Numbered from the stretch's first letter, positions 53,509 to 63,256 are shown. The stretch: 64,000 nucleotides of DNA from TWA4 sp034086685 (GCA_034086685.1 JAXDZY010000124.1:1-64000), one strand, 5' to 3'. Notes: generated from the letters alone by a model not told the origin. Translations and numbers: made by a program.

Positions 53509-54477
53509 TTATAATAAAAACAGCAGCAAAGCTTTCAGACCTGCAAAAACAATAATTGACAGAATTGCCGTTGCATATAATAACCGGTTTGCTGTCCTGA
53601 TATCTTCCGGTGTCACCGGACGATGGGGATCTCCGATAAATTTCTTTTTGTGAAGCTTTCCGAAATACCAGGCGTCTCCGGCCAGCTGCACCCGAAGTGC
53701 TCCTGCCATAACTGCCTCTGTATGTGCGGAATTGGGACTTGCGTGATTATACCGGTCACGCAGATAAATTTTTGCGGCATTTTTCATATCCAGACCGATT
53801 ATGCCGGAGGCTGCAATCATCAGCCAGGCACAAATACGAGCCGGGATATAGTTCAGGACATCGTCAAAAAGAGCCGCACATCTTCCCAGATACAGATATT
53901 TATCATTTTTGTAGCCCACCATGGAATCCATGGTATTGACGGATTTATAAAAAAATCCTCCCACAGCACCTCCCACAACCATGAAAATCATGGGAGCAAT
54001 AATACCATCCGAAGCATTTTCCGCAACTGTTTCAACCGCTGCTTTGGCAACTCCTTCTTCTGTCAGATTTTCCGTATCACGGCCCACGATCATGGACACG
54101 GCACAGCGTGCCCCCTTCAGATCGGATTTTACCAGTTCTCTGTAAACCTTCATACTTTCTGTCTTCAGAGATTTTGTGGCCAGAAGCTGATAGCACATAA
54201 TACTTTCCAGAACCAGCCGAAGCCAGGGAGAAACCATATGCGCCGCCCATAATATGGCAAGCGGCAGGGCAGTCGACATTCCTGTTACCAGCACCACCAG
54301 CAGAAAGCCTCCGGCCAGCAGTCCTTTTTCCGTATCAGGAAACAGCTTTCTGATCAGTTTTTCGCAGATGCTGATCCATTTACCAATTGCACGGATGGGA
54401 TGCCACAGCCACTGCGGGTCTCCCAGAATCAGATCAAGGACGAATCCAATCCCTAAAGCCAATAACGAAATTTTCAT
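53509..54477 (-). CDS. cbiB: adenosylcobinamide-phosphate synthase
   Basis: CbiB attaches aminopropanol phosphate to cobyric acid at the membrane. The 322-residue protein has several membrane segments and the conserved blocks LILGDPQWLWHPIRAIG, GRDTENLTEEGVAKAAVETVAENASDGI and NHASPNSAHTEAVMAGAL. ATG at 54477 is preferred since GGAG lies 7 nt upstream; the codon two before it is TTG. The start lies 44 nt inside the cobC-like gene, a longer overlap than its neighbours. Confidence 0.94.
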   Translation of the reverse strand: MKISLLALGIGFVLDLILGDPQWLWHPIRAIGKWISICEKLIRKLFPDTEKGLLAGGFLLVVLVTGMSTALPLAILWAAHMVSPWLRLVLESIMCYQLLATKSLKTESMKVYRELVKSDLKGARCAVSMIVGRDTENLTEEGVAKAAVETVAENASDGIIAPMIFMVVGGAVGGFFYKSVNTMDSMVGYKNDKYLYLGRCAALFDDVLNYIPARICAWLMIAASGIIGLDMKNAAKIYLRDRYNHASPNSAHTEAVMAGALRVQLAGDAWYFGKLHKKKFIGDPHRPVTPEDIRTANRLLYATAILSIIVFAGLKALLLFLL

Positions 54478-55036
54478 TTTCAATCTCCACTTCCGCTGCC
54501 AGACCGCAGCCGTTTTTTACCTGCCAGTAATAATAATCTTCTCTGGGAATTCCGTACATCTGCATGAATTCCATGATCACACCGCCATGAACCACGCAGG
54601 CTGCCGTTTCTATTTGCTGCTCCTCACAGGCCTGCATCATTTTCATAAAACCGATGCGCAGACGCCTGCGAAAAGTTTCCGAGGATTCTGCTCCGGGCAC
54701 TGCCATGGTTCCATTGCTGTCGATCCACTTCTGATACACCGGATCATGGCACAGTTCTTCATAATTTTTATACTCAAATATTCCAAAATCCGTTTCCTCA
54801 AGCCCTGTAATAATCTGGCTGTTCAATTCCGGATAAATCAGTGCTGCAGTCTGTTTACAGCGTTTCATGGGGCTGGTAAATACCGCCTGAACCACAGGAT
54901 AAAGTCCGGTATCCGCATACCGGCAGATGGTTTCCCGCCCCTCCTGACAAAGTGATTCGTCCGTGGTTCCCACGTAACGTCTTTCCAGATTCCCCTGTGT
55001 TTTTCCATGGCGAATCAGGCTCATCTGAATTTTCAT
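54434..55036 (-). CDS. histidine phosphatase, alpha-ribazole phosphatase-like
   Basis: The 200-residue protein opens with the phosphoglycerate-mutase motif LIRHGKTQGN and has the second histidine in AACVVHGGVIMEFM. In a cobalamin cluster this fits CobC, which removes phosphate from alpha-ribazole phosphate or from adenosylcobalamin phosphate. The fold alone does not fix the substrate. It overlaps cbiB at its end and the short cobU-like gene by 4 nt at its start. Confidence 0.8.
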   Translation of the reverse strand: MKIQMSLIRHGKTQGNLERRYVGTTDESLCQEGRETICRYADTGLYPVVQAVFTSPMKRCKQTAALIYPELNSQIITGLEETDFGIFEYKNYEELCHDPVYQKWIDSNGTMAVPGAESSETFRRRLRIGFMKMMQACEEQQIETAACVVHGGVIMEFMQMYGIPREDYYYWQVKNGCGLAAEVEIENENFVIGFRDWIRP

Positions 55037-55425
55037 ATTTTCTCCCCTTTAATGCAGGTTCCTATTCCGCAGCAGACTCTCCACACCTGTTCGGATGCGG
55101 CAGCCAGCTCACAGCAGAGCCTGCCGGTATCTTCCCGGTATTTCCTGTCAAATGCTTCAATGGGAACAACACCATAACCCAGTTCATTGGTTACGATAAC
55201 AATATCCGGGTTTTTTTCTGCCAGTTCTCCTGCCAGCTGTCTGTACGGCAGTCCCTCCTGCATCCTTCTCTTAACATATTCATGAAAATGGTAAATCAGG
55301 GGAACCCGGAAAATATCTTCATAATTACAGGTCATGCCGTCTGCCGCTTCCTGAAGATCGATTCCCGTCAGATTCCGGGCAAAAGCTTTTTTCCCCTGAA
55401 ATACTCCGCCAACGATCAGTTTCAT
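55033..55425 (-). CDS. short CobU-like protein
   Basis: The 130-residue protein begins with a P-loop-like MKLIVGGVFQGKKAFA and its last third matches the C-terminus of CobU: IVIVTNELGYGVVPIEAFDRKYREDTGRL and QVWRVCCGIGTCIK. The middle part with the guanylyl-accepting histidine block (RHRxxR) is missing, as CobU is normally about 175-185 residues. A full-length cobU lies two genes away. It may be a specialised partner or a shrinking copy. ATG at 55425 is preferred; the longer frame overlaps cobS. Confidence 0.7.
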   Translation of the reverse strand: MKLIVGGVFQGKKAFARNLTGIDLQEAADGMTCNYEDIFRVPLIYHFHEYVKRRMQEGLPYRQLAGELAEKNPDIVIVTNELGYGVVPIEAFDRKYREDTGRLCCELAAASEQVWRVCCGIGTCIKGEKI

Positions 55426-55442
55426 CCTATTTCCTTCTCTCA

Positions 55443-56213
55443 TTAAATTACAAGAACCGACACCAGCACGGCAGATAACGCCATAACCAGCTCGGAAACC
55501 TGCGTAAAGAATCCGCACAGATCCCCGGTGATTCCTCCGAAATAATGCATGGACATGTACCGGTAATAGAAAAATACCAGCAACCCCCCTGCCAGAACCG
55601 CTGCTCCCGGCAGCGGATTGATCCACAGCAGAAGACCGGCACAAATCAGTGCAGAAACGATCATGGTAACCTGTACGGTCTTTTTCTGCGCCGGATTGGC
55701 AAATGCCACGGCAAGTCCTGTATTTCTCGCCTTTTTAAATGTCACCACTGAATATCCGCTCAGACTTCTTGAAAGAACAAAGCTTACACAGATTACCCCG
55801 ATGGACCTGCCATCCACCTGAGACATTACACCAAAATACAGAATAAAATATACAAATCCGGTAATTATGGCAAACGCTCCCGAATTGGAATCTTTGAGGA
55901 TTTCCAGTCTGCGCTCCATGGTCTGCCAGGAACTGAGGGCATCAGCCGTATCCAGCAGTCCATCCAGATGGATTCCTCCGCTGATGATCACAGGAATCAC
56001 CAGATAAACCGCTGTCTGAAATGTATTCCCGAAAGGAAGAATTCCGCACAACAGATACCAGCCATACATGACCGCACCGATCACCACTCCCACCAGCGGG
56101 AAAAAGCACATGCTGTACTTCATATTATCATCAGTCCACTCCGCAGGCGGCATGGGAATTCTTGAATACATGGCAAAGGATATTTTGCATCCGTTCCACA
56201 ACTGTCTGATCAT
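55443..56213 (-). CDS. cobS: adenosylcobinamide-GDP ribazoletransferase
   Basis: CobS joins alpha-ribazole to adenosylcobinamide-GDP at the membrane. The 256-residue polytopic protein has the family blocks YSRIPMPPAEW near residue 16, GGIHLDGLLDTADAL (metal-binding D-x-x-D) and the small-residue-rich membrane helices to the end. Its start overlaps the end of cobU by 4 nt. Confidence 0.93.
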   Translation of the reverse strand: MIRQLWNGCKISFAMYSRIPMPPAEWTDDNMKYSMCFFPLVGVVIGAVMYGWYLLCGILPFGNTFQTAVYLVIPVIISGGIHLDGLLDTADALSSWQTMERRLEILKDSNSGAFAIITGFVYFILYFGVMSQVDGRSIGVICVSFVLSRSLSGYSVVTFKKARNTGLAVAFANPAQKKTVQVTMIVSALICAGLLLWINPLPGAAVLAGGLLVFFYYRYMSMHYFGGITGDLCGFFTQVSELVMALSAVLVSVLVI

Positions 56214-56752
56214 ACAGGTACCTCCCCTTTATGAATCAGCGGAATACCGTATACGACTTCTGCCACCAGATCTGCCTTCCCGGCAATATACTGATTGATT
56301 TTCCCCAGATACTGCTGATAACGGACTGTCTCCGGATCATAATCCATACCATCGGAAAATATTTCGTTGGAAACCACAACCACATGATCTGCCTGGCCGC
56401 AAAGGGAATCGAATCCTCTGCAGACTGCCTCCACGGTCCTGCTGCCGGCACCATTTTCCTGATACATCTCATTGGCTGTCAGATTTGACATGCATTCCAG
56501 CAGTACAGTCGTATGCAATTCATCCAGCTTTACATTTTCCAGACCTGTAAAACATTCCACTGTATTGAAATTTTTATTTTTCCGAAGCTCCCGGTGGCGC
56601 TCGATTTTCCGAAAAGCTTCCTCATCGAAAGGATACATGGTGGCAATATACACCATGGGGATTTCTTTTTTTTCCTGCTGCAGTTTCACACAAAGCGCCT
56701 CCGCATAGGCAGATTTACCGCTTCCGCTGCCGCCTGTTATCAATGCGAGCAT
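56210..56752 (-). CDS. cobU: adenosylcobinamide kinase/guanylyltransferase
   Basis: The 180-residue enzyme phosphorylates and then guanylylates adenosylcobinamide. P-loop ITGGSGSGKSAYAEAL, the guanylyl-accepting histidine region RKIERHRELR (about residue 47-57), LLECMSNLTANEM and VVVSNEIFSDGM are all in place. It overlaps cobT by 13 nt and cobS by 4 nt, so all three are coupled. Confidence 0.92.
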   Translation of the reverse strand: MLALITGGSGSGKSAYAEALCVKLQQEKKEIPMVYIATMYPFDEEAFRKIERHRELRKNKNFNTVECFTGLENVKLDELHTTVLLECMSNLTANEMYQENGAGSRTVEAVCRGFDSLCGQADHVVVVSNEIFSDGMDYDPETVRYQQYLGKINQYIAGKADLVAEVVYGIPLIHKGEVPV

Positions 56753-57843
56753 CCCTTTTCCTCCTTATTATCGGACTGATGATCATTTTCATCATATGGT
56801 TCATAAACCATGATGTCCACATCATTAAATGTGCTCATCCGATGATAAACTCCCAGTGCCAGATCCAGTACGGGCATCAGAGCCACGGCTCCTGTGCCCT
56901 CCCCAAGATGCATGCCGCAGGTAAGGCAGGGTTTCATGCCCAGAGCATCCAGCAAAAGCTTCCCTGCGGGTTCTTTTGACAGATGGGATGCAAAAATATA
57001 ATCTCCTGCCGCAGGTGCCAGTCTGCAGGCCAGCAGTGCCGCCACACAGGAAATAACCCCGTCTGCCACCACCGGAATCCGCATGGCCGCTGCTCCCAGA
57101 TAAAGTCCTGCCATACCGCCGATTTCAAAACCTCCCACCTTGCTGAGAACATCCAGAGGATCATTTTTATCAAAGGTGTAGGAAGCCAGAATCTTCTCCA
57201 GAACTTTCGTCTTATGGGCCAGGCCTTCCGCTTTCAGCCCGGAACCGCGTCCCGTCACGCTTGCCACCGGCACATCCAGAAATACGGAAGCCATGGCAGA
57301 GCTGGGAGTAGTGTTGCCCACACCCATTTCTCCCACACAGATGATCTGATATCCTTTTTCCTTCAGCATTTCCACCATTTCAATGCCCACTTCAATGGAT
57401 CTTACCGCCTGTTCCCTGGTCATGGCAGGTTCTTTGGCCATATTTTTTGTTCCGTAGGCAATTTTCCGGTTGATTACCTGAGGAATAAGATCTCTGCCCA
57501 CTCCGATATCAACCGGAAACAGATCCACGCCGGCCATCTCTGCCATGACACTGGCACTGCATTCCATCCGCGTAAACCCTTCCGTCATGACGGCGGTGAT
57601 TTCCACATTGGACTGACTGACGCCTTCTTCCAGTACACCATGATCGGCACACATGATCACCAGCGCTTTTTTATCCACATGGATTTCCGGATTTCCCGTA
57701 ATTCCGGCCATGCGGATGGTCATGGGTTCAAACTCACCAAATGCATACAGCGGTTTTGCAATACTGTTCCACCTGGCTTCACTTTTTTTCATGGCTCCCT
57801 GATCCAAAGGTCCGATTGCTTTAATTGTTTCATTTAAATTCAT
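56740..57843 (-). CDS. cobT: nicotinate-nucleotide:dimethylbenzimidazole phosphoribosyltransferase
   Basis: CobT activates the lower-ligand base to its alpha-ribazole phosphate. The 367-residue protein holds CADHGVLEEGVSQSN, GEMGVGNTTPSSAMAS and the catalytic glutamate in GMHLGEGTGAVALMP. The start at 57843 has GGAGG 7 nt upstream. No base-making gene (bluB or bza) is in the window, so the lower ligand is unknown. Confidence 0.94.
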   Translation of the reverse strand: MNLNETIKAIGPLDQGAMKKSEARWNSIAKPLYAFGEFEPMTIRMAGITGNPEIHVDKKALVIMCADHGVLEEGVSQSNVEITAVMTEGFTRMECSASVMAEMAGVDLFPVDIGVGRDLIPQVINRKIAYGTKNMAKEPAMTREQAVRSIEVGIEMVEMLKEKGYQIICVGEMGVGNTTPSSAMASVFLDVPVASVTGRGSGLKAEGLAHKTKVLEKILASYTFDKNDPLDVLSKVGGFEIGGMAGLYLGAAAMRIPVVADGVISCVAALLACRLAPAAGDYIFASHLSKEPAGKLLLDALGMKPCLTCGMHLGEGTGAVALMPVLDLALGVYHRMSTFNDVDIMVYEPYDENDHQSDNKEEKGCSH

Positions 57844-57936
57844 AAATTTGCCTCCTCTTATGGGTCTGTCGTTTTTCTTCATGTGCTTGCGCACCTTCTG
57901 TTCCCTGAAAAAACCGATTACAGACTTTGCTTTGAA

Positions 57937-59310
57937 TCAGCAAATACGATTTCCAAATTCACCGCAGCGTTTCAGAAATTCTGCCGCTGCCTCCGGATTG
58001 GAATAGTAATATAAATGCGGAAATCCTGCCTGAAGATTATCTGTACACTGAATACAGTCCCATCCTCTTTTTCCTGCAGGCTTTTCTGCATGAAAACCGT
58101 TACCGCAGGCTGTACTGTCAAAATAATGAAATTCATGAGCCTGAAACTGTGTTCCTTCCGGCCCGCACAGACACGGTTTACCGGCTGTCACCGTAACATA
58201 ACCGAACCGTTTCAAACGGGGTGTGCGAAACACTTCCCCATCAATGACACCTGCCATTTCATACATGGTATTTTCCATGTCTTCCATACGGTTGTGCAGA
58301 TACATGAATCCGCCGCATTCCGCCAGACACGGCATCCCTCTGTCAATGGCCTCCTTTACGGAACGCAGCATGGTTTTGTTTTCACTCAGCTGTTTTGCAA
58401 ACAACTCCGGATATCCGCCCCCCAGCAGCAGACCGTTAATTCCTTCCGGCAGACGCTCCTGATGAATCGGTGAGAATTCCACAAGACGGGCTCCCAGCTC
58501 CTGCAGCAGTTCCAGGTTGTCTTTATAATAGAAACAGAAGGCTTCATCCATGGCCACACCGATGCGGGGCTCTGATTCAAATGCAATCTGCGGCAGCCGG
58601 GGAAGCGTATAATCCGGATCAGGAGCTGTCCCCGCCAGTTCCAGAAGCCCATCCAGTTCCAGTGTATCTTCCAGCACATCTGCCAGCCCGTTCAGCTTCC
58701 GTTCCAGTTCTTCCACTTCATGCGGAAGTATCAGCCCAAGATGCCGGCTTTCAATCACAAAATCCCTGATTACAGGCACATAGCCATACACATGAATACC
58801 GGTCAGAGTTTCTACCTGTTCCTTGATCCTGGGGTAAAGCATGGGAGACATCTGATTAAGAATCACACCTTTAATCTGAGATTCAGGCACAAATTCTGCA
58901 AAGCCCTTCACCAGCGCTGCCACCGACATGCTCATCCCTTTTGTATTAACAATCAGCACAGCCGGTGTTTTGGTTACTCTGGCCAGATCATAGGCACCAG
59001 CCTGAAAAGTGGTTCCGCCGACTCCGTCATAATATCCCATGACTCCTTCCATGACAGAAATATCCATTCCCCGGGCTTCCTTTGCAAACAAATATCGTGT
59101 ATTGTTCTCCCCTGCAAAAAAAGTATCAAGATTTTTGGAACGGGTACCGATTACTCTGGCATGAAACATGGGATCGATGTAATCCGGTCCGCATTTAAAA
59201 GAAGCTGTTTTCAATCCCCTATTGACAAAAGCCTGCAGAATCCCGCAGGTAATCATGGTTTTGCCGCTTCCGCTGGAAACGGCACCCAACAAAATTCTGG
59301 GATAGCTCAT
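57937..59310 (-). CDS. cbiA: cobyrinate a,c-diamide synthase
   Basis: CbiA amidates the a and c side chains of cobyrinate with ATP and glutamine. The 457-residue protein has the N-terminal ATPase with VSSGSGKTMITCGI and a C-terminal class-I amidotransferase: nucleophile in CLAECGGFMYL and the late histidine region QAHEFHYFD. It overlaps the cbiJET gene by 4 nt and lies 93 nt before cobT. Confidence 0.95.
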   Translation of the reverse strand: MSYPRILLGAVSSGSGKTMITCGILQAFVNRGLKTASFKCGPDYIDPMFHARVIGTRSKNLDTFFAGENNTRYLFAKEARGMDISVMEGVMGYYDGVGGTTFQAGAYDLARVTKTPAVLIVNTKGMSMSVAALVKGFAEFVPESQIKGVILNQMSPMLYPRIKEQVETLTGIHVYGYVPVIRDFVIESRHLGLILPHEVEELERKLNGLADVLEDTLELDGLLELAGTAPDPDYTLPRLPQIAFESEPRIGVAMDEAFCFYYKDNLELLQELGARLVEFSPIHQERLPEGINGLLLGGGYPELFAKQLSENKTMLRSVKEAIDRGMPCLAECGGFMYLHNRMEDMENTMYEMAGVIDGEVFRTPRLKRFGYVTVTAGKPCLCGPEGTQFQAHEFHYFDSTACGNGFHAEKPAGKRGWDCIQCTDNLQAGFPHLYYYSNPEAAAEFLKRCGEFGNRIC

Positions 59311-61409
59311 TCTCTCTCCTCCCCGGCCGCATTTCCCGTGCAGGAAATGATATAGATCGGATTCATACCGGTCATCATATGGTATCTCCCCAGTTCCCTG
59401 GACCGTGCAGTGCTTACATGAATGATGTCCACATCCTTAACCGGAAGAGTTTTCATACAATCAAGGGTTTCCGATATGGATTCCAGAGCGATACAGTTGA
59501 TCACCACACGGATCCCGGGATTTTTTCGAAGCAGCAGTTCCAGAATCTCTTTCATATTGCCTGATGATCCTCCGATAAATGCGTGGGTCGGCACAGGCAG
59601 ATTCTCCAGTGCTTCCGGAGCCGGACCTGAAACAACTTCTATGTTGGCTGCATGGAATTTCCGTTTGTTTTCTTCAATCAAGGCACAGGCTTCTTCTTTT
59701 TTTTCTATGGCATATACATATCCATCCGGTGCCTGAAGTGCCGCTTCGATGGAAACAGAACCGGTACCGGCGCCGACATCATACATGACAGAATCCTGAT
59801 AAAGACTCAGCTTTGAAAGAGAAATGCTGCGTACCTCACTTTTGGTCATGGGAACCCTGGCACGGATAAACTCTTCATCCTCGATTCCGTGAGTGACCGG
59901 TCTCTGTCCCGCTTCAGGATTCTCTACCAGGATCACACACAGGCCGCCCAGAGGTTTTCCTGCCAGGCTTTCTGCAGTTCCTGTTATGATCTGTTCGTCC
60001 GGATAGGACAGTCTTGTTCCCACGGATACTTTCACATGCCCCAGACCATATTCCGTCAGCAGACTGCAGGCTTCACCGACCGCTTCTTTTCCGCCGATCA
60101 GAGAAAATACTTTTTTATGGCCGGCCACTGCTGCCACCAGATTCCCGCTTTTTCCATGAAGACTCATGAGCTTCACGTCTTCCCAGGAAGTTTTCAGCCT
60201 GCCGCAGAAATAAACCACCGAGGAAATACCACTTCTGGTCTTTACCAGATATTCCGGCTCCAGACGGTCAATCAGCTTTTTGGCCCCGCTGTAAAAACCA
60301 ATATCTCCCGACAGCAGAATCACTGCCTTTTCATATTCCGGATGTTCATCCAGATAATTTTTTAATTCCTCGTCTTTATAAGCAGCAAAGGAAGGTTTAT
60401 TCAGATGCGAACAACACTCCAGCATCCGCGAAGCCCCCAGGAGCACATCTGCTTCTTCACAATCCTGCATGGCTTCAATGGTCATATTGGAGGCACTTCC
60501 CATACCGATTCCAATCAGTGTCACCTGACGTTTGTGCTCAGACAGAGCTTTCTGCCGCTGAACATCTTTTTTCGGGAAGATACTCTCTGCCGCTGCAGAG
60601 GCGCCCTCAATCTGTCCTGCATCTGCATCGTTCCTGTCTGCCTCCAGTCCAAAACGCTCTGCCAGAAGTGCACGAACCTGCCGGCCGGACAAACCTTTTT
60701 CCACAACGGGCCGCCCGATGACCAGTACTTTTGCACCGGCTGCCCGGGCTGCATCCACCTTATCCCCAAAGCCGCCTGCTTTTCCCGATTCCTTTGTGAC
60801 CAGCCATACAGCCTGGGTCTGTTTTAACATGGCTGTATTCATATCCCTGGAAAACGGTCCCTGCATGCAGATCAGATTTTTCTGCTGATATCCCAGCTCC
60901 AGACATTTTTCAACTGCCCCGGGAGCAGGAAGAAAACGAAGATAGAGCCGCTTTGCAAAATCCGGAATCACCGTATATTCTGCCAGCTCCTTGCTTCCGG
61001 TGGTGACAAGTACCCTGCCCTCGGTTTTCTTCAGATACTCTGCTGCTTCTTTCACGGAAGCGACCGTCACAAAATCATTTCCGGACAATCGATCTTCCTC
61101 TGACTCCCTCAGAAGGCGGATATATTCTTTATCCGTCTTTTCGCAGGCACTGCGGATATTGGCGGAAACCTCTGCAGCATAGGGATGCGTTGCATCCACC
61201 ACCAGTTCACAGCCATCCGCCTGCATGAGACTGATCATCTCCGTTTCATTCAGCCGTCTGCTGTTGATATGAAGAAAATCTGACTCCTCCATAAGCGAAG
61301 CGCCATATTCCGTCGCAACGCTGGCCAGCACAGGAACTCCCGACGCAGCCAGATATTCTGCAGTGGATCTTCCTTCAATCGTACCTGCAAAAATCAGTAC
61401 TTTATACAT
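59307..61409 (-). CDS. cbiJET: fused CbiJ-CbiE-CbiT (precorrin-6A reductase and C5,15-methyltransferase)
   Basis: The 700-residue protein joins three enzymes. About 1-255: CbiJ/CobK-type reductase (FAGTIEGRSTAEYLAASG, VDATHPYAAEVS, LVTKESGKAGGF). About 290-495: CbiE, a SAM-dependent tetrapyrrole methylase (LIGIGMGSASNMT, ILLSGDIGFYSGAKKL). About 510-690: CbiT, a Rossmann methyltransferase with decarboxylase role (YDVGAGTGSVSIEAAL, FIGGSSGNMKEILELL). E-T fusions (CobL type) are common; adding CbiJ in front is less so. A charged linker (about 256-288) separates J from E. It overlaps cbiA and cbiH. Confidence 0.9.
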   Translation of the reverse strand: MYKVLIFAGTIEGRSTAEYLAASGVPVLASVATEYGASLMEESDFLHINSRRLNETEMISLMQADGCELVVDATHPYAAEVSANIRSACEKTDKEYIRLLRESEEDRLSGNDFVTVASVKEAAEYLKKTEGRVLVTTGSKELAEYTVIPDFAKRLYLRFLPAPGAVEKCLELGYQQKNLICMQGPFSRDMNTAMLKQTQAVWLVTKESGKAGGFGDKVDAARAAGAKVLVIGRPVVEKGLSGRQVRALLAERFGLEADRNDADAGQIEGASAAAESIFPKKDVQRQKALSEHKRQVTLIGIGMGSASNMTIEAMQDCEEADVLLGASRMLECCSHLNKPSFAAYKDEELKNYLDEHPEYEKAVILLSGDIGFYSGAKKLIDRLEPEYLVKTRSGISSVVYFCGRLKTSWEDVKLMSLHGKSGNLVAAVAGHKKVFSLIGGKEAVGEACSLLTEYGLGHVKVSVGTRLSYPDEQIITGTAESLAGKPLGGLCVILVENPEAGQRPVTHGIEDEEFIRARVPMTKSEVRSISLSKLSLYQDSVMYDVGAGTGSVSIEAALQAPDGYVYAIEKKEEACALIEENKRKFHAANIEVVSGPAPEALENLPVPTHAFIGGSSGNMKEILELLLRKNPGIRVVINCIALESISETLDCMKTLPVKDVDIIHVSTARSRELGRYHMMTGMNPIYIISCTGNAAGEERE

Positions 61410-62142
61410 TTTTATACCCTCTCGGCGTTACCATTTTGCCGTCAACATTCTTTGTCTGAGAATTTCCGATAAATACGGTTGTAAACATATCCACCTGCGT
61501 ATCGCGCAGTTCTTTTAATGTCATAACCGTTCCCTTCTGCCCTTCCCTGCCGATATTTACAACAGTACCGCAGACGGTATCGGGAGATTTGAACTGCATC
61601 ATCAGATCACATGCTTTCTGCAGATAATCATGACGTTTCTTACTGGAAGGATTGTACAGAACAATGCTCAGATCTGCCTCTGCAGCATTCAGAAGACGTT
61701 TTTCAATCTTTTCCCAGGGAGTAAGAAGATCACTGAGGCTGATGACACAGAAATCATGAATCAGGGGAGCTCCCAGCACACCTGCACCGCCAATGGCTGC
61801 CGTTACACCGCATACCACTTCGATTTCCACTTCGGGATAACGTGTGCCGATTTCATACATCAGACCGCTCATACCGTACACACCTGCATCGCCGCTGCAG
61901 ATCATGGCAACTGTCTTACCTTTCATGGCTTCCTCAAAAGCCAGAATACAGCGATCCACTTCCTTTTTCATGGGAGTTGTAAGAAATTCCTTTCCGGGAA
62001 AATATTCTTCCACAAGTTTTACATAGACCGTATATCCGATAATCGTATCACAGCTTTTCAGCACATTGGCCGCTTTGATGGTCATCTGCTCATATTCTCC
62101 GGGACCAATGCCCACAACATATATTTTATTCAAATTCAACAC
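61402..62142 (-). CDS. cbiH: cobalt-precorrin-3B C17-methyltransferase
   Basis: The 246-residue tetrapyrrole methylase adds a methyl group at C17 and drives ring contraction. YVVGIGPGEYEQMTIKA, CSGDAGVYGMSGLMYE and VTAAIGGAGVLGAPLIHDFCVISLSDLLTPWE (named by GAPLIHDFCVISLSD) are typical. Length fits single-domain CbiH. It overlaps cbiJET by 8 nt and cbiG by 17 nt. Confidence 0.93.
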   Translation of the reverse strand: MLNLNKIYVVGIGPGEYEQMTIKAANVLKSCDTIIGYTVYVKLVEEYFPGKEFLTTPMKKEVDRCILAFEEAMKGKTVAMICSGDAGVYGMSGLMYEIGTRYPEVEIEVVCGVTAAIGGAGVLGAPLIHDFCVISLSDLLTPWEKIEKRLLNAAEADLSIVLYNPSSKKRHDYLQKACDLMMQFKSPDTVCGTVVNIGREGQKGTVMTLKELRDTQVDMFTTVFIGNSQTKNVDGKMVTPRGYKNV

Positions 62143-63256
62143 TCCAATCTTCCATGGCGATGGCTACGGTCACACCGCTGCCCGCCGTTTTTTTTCGAAT
62201 CATCCGGTAACTGCCCTTCTGATTCCGCTCTCCCGCATGGAGGCGCCGCCGGAAACAGTCAAGCGCCGCCGCCCGCTCACACACATTATCCACACCGGTT
62301 ACACTGCCTACAAAACGTGACGGTGTAAATGTCCCTTCCACAGCCTTCAGCTCCTCAGCCGAATAAACTGCAAAGGGCAGTTCATGGCTGCTGCAGAACT
62401 GCTGCAGCCCCATTTCATCTTTTTTCAGATCAATGCTGGCCACTCCCGCAACCGCGCACCAGTCCAGCTGGCACTCCTTCATGACCTGACTGACCTTTTC
62501 ATCAATGATTTCCCGGAGAGTACCCTTTTTACATCCGATTCCAAGGTGCACATTTTTCGGAATCAGGCGCAGTGTACGGTCAAACGGTACCGCCTGTCTG
62601 TTCTCAGCACTGTGCACTGTTACAGACACCCCGATTTCCGCTTTTGTTTCCCGGCTGTTTATGACTGTTTCTCCTGAAGCATCATTCCATTGCTGAAGAA
62701 CCCGCGGAACCGCATCACTCACCGGAAGTTCACTGATAAAACCAACTGTTTTTCTGTCAATCAGATCCGCTGCGATTTTCTTGGCCAGCTGCATATCTGC
62801 AATCTGAAGCTGATTGCGGGCGGCAAATACATCCACCGCAAACGTATGATTCACATCTGTTCCCGTGGTGATCACAGGAATGGCTCCCAGAAATTCAGCC
62901 ACCTGCAAAGTCATTTCATTGGCTCCGCCAATATGTCCTGAAAGCAGGGATATTACAAAATTCCCCTGCTCATCGATGACCAGCACAGCCGGGTCTGTTT
63001 TTTTATCGGCCACCCAGGGCGCAATGCCCCGCACAGCAATTCCTGCAGCTCCAATAAAAATCAGTACATCCGAACAATGAAACCGCTCCCGGCACCAGTC
63101 CCTGAAGCTTCCCTGAAGAGGCGCAACTTTGGCATCACGGGCATATCTGGCAAATGCCTGACAGTCACACGCATATCCCTGTTCCAGAAACCACTGCTGC
63201 AGACGATGATTGATCCTGCTCCCGTTGGCAGTAAAACTGATACAGGATATTTTCAT
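62126..63256 (-). CDS. cbiG: cobalt-precorrin-5A hydrolase
   Basis: CbiG opens the lactone ring and releases the two-carbon fragment as acetaldehyde. The 376-residue protein has an N-terminal domain with LIFIGAAGIAVRGIAPWVADKKTDPAVLVIDE (key GAAGIAVR, KTDPAVLVID), SLLSGHIGGANEMT and a C-terminal domain with LGIGCKKGT and ASIDLKKDEMGL. The stop of cbiF overlaps its start by one base (TAATG). Confidence 0.93.
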   Translation of the reverse strand: MKISCISFTANGSRINHRLQQWFLEQGYACDCQAFARYARDAKVAPLQGSFRDWCRERFHCSDVLIFIGAAGIAVRGIAPWVADKKTDPAVLVIDEQGNFVISLLSGHIGGANEMTLQVAEFLGAIPVITTGTDVNHTFAVDVFAARNQLQIADMQLAKKIAADLIDRKTVGFISELPVSDAVPRVLQQWNDASGETVINSRETKAEIGVSVTVHSAENRQAVPFDRTLRLIPKNVHLGIGCKKGTLREIIDEKVSQVMKECQLDWCAVAGVASIDLKKDEMGLQQFCSSHELPFAVYSAEELKAVEGTFTPSRFVGSVTGVDNVCERAAALDCFRRRLHAGERNQKGSYRMIRKKTAGSGVTVAIAMEDWSVEFE

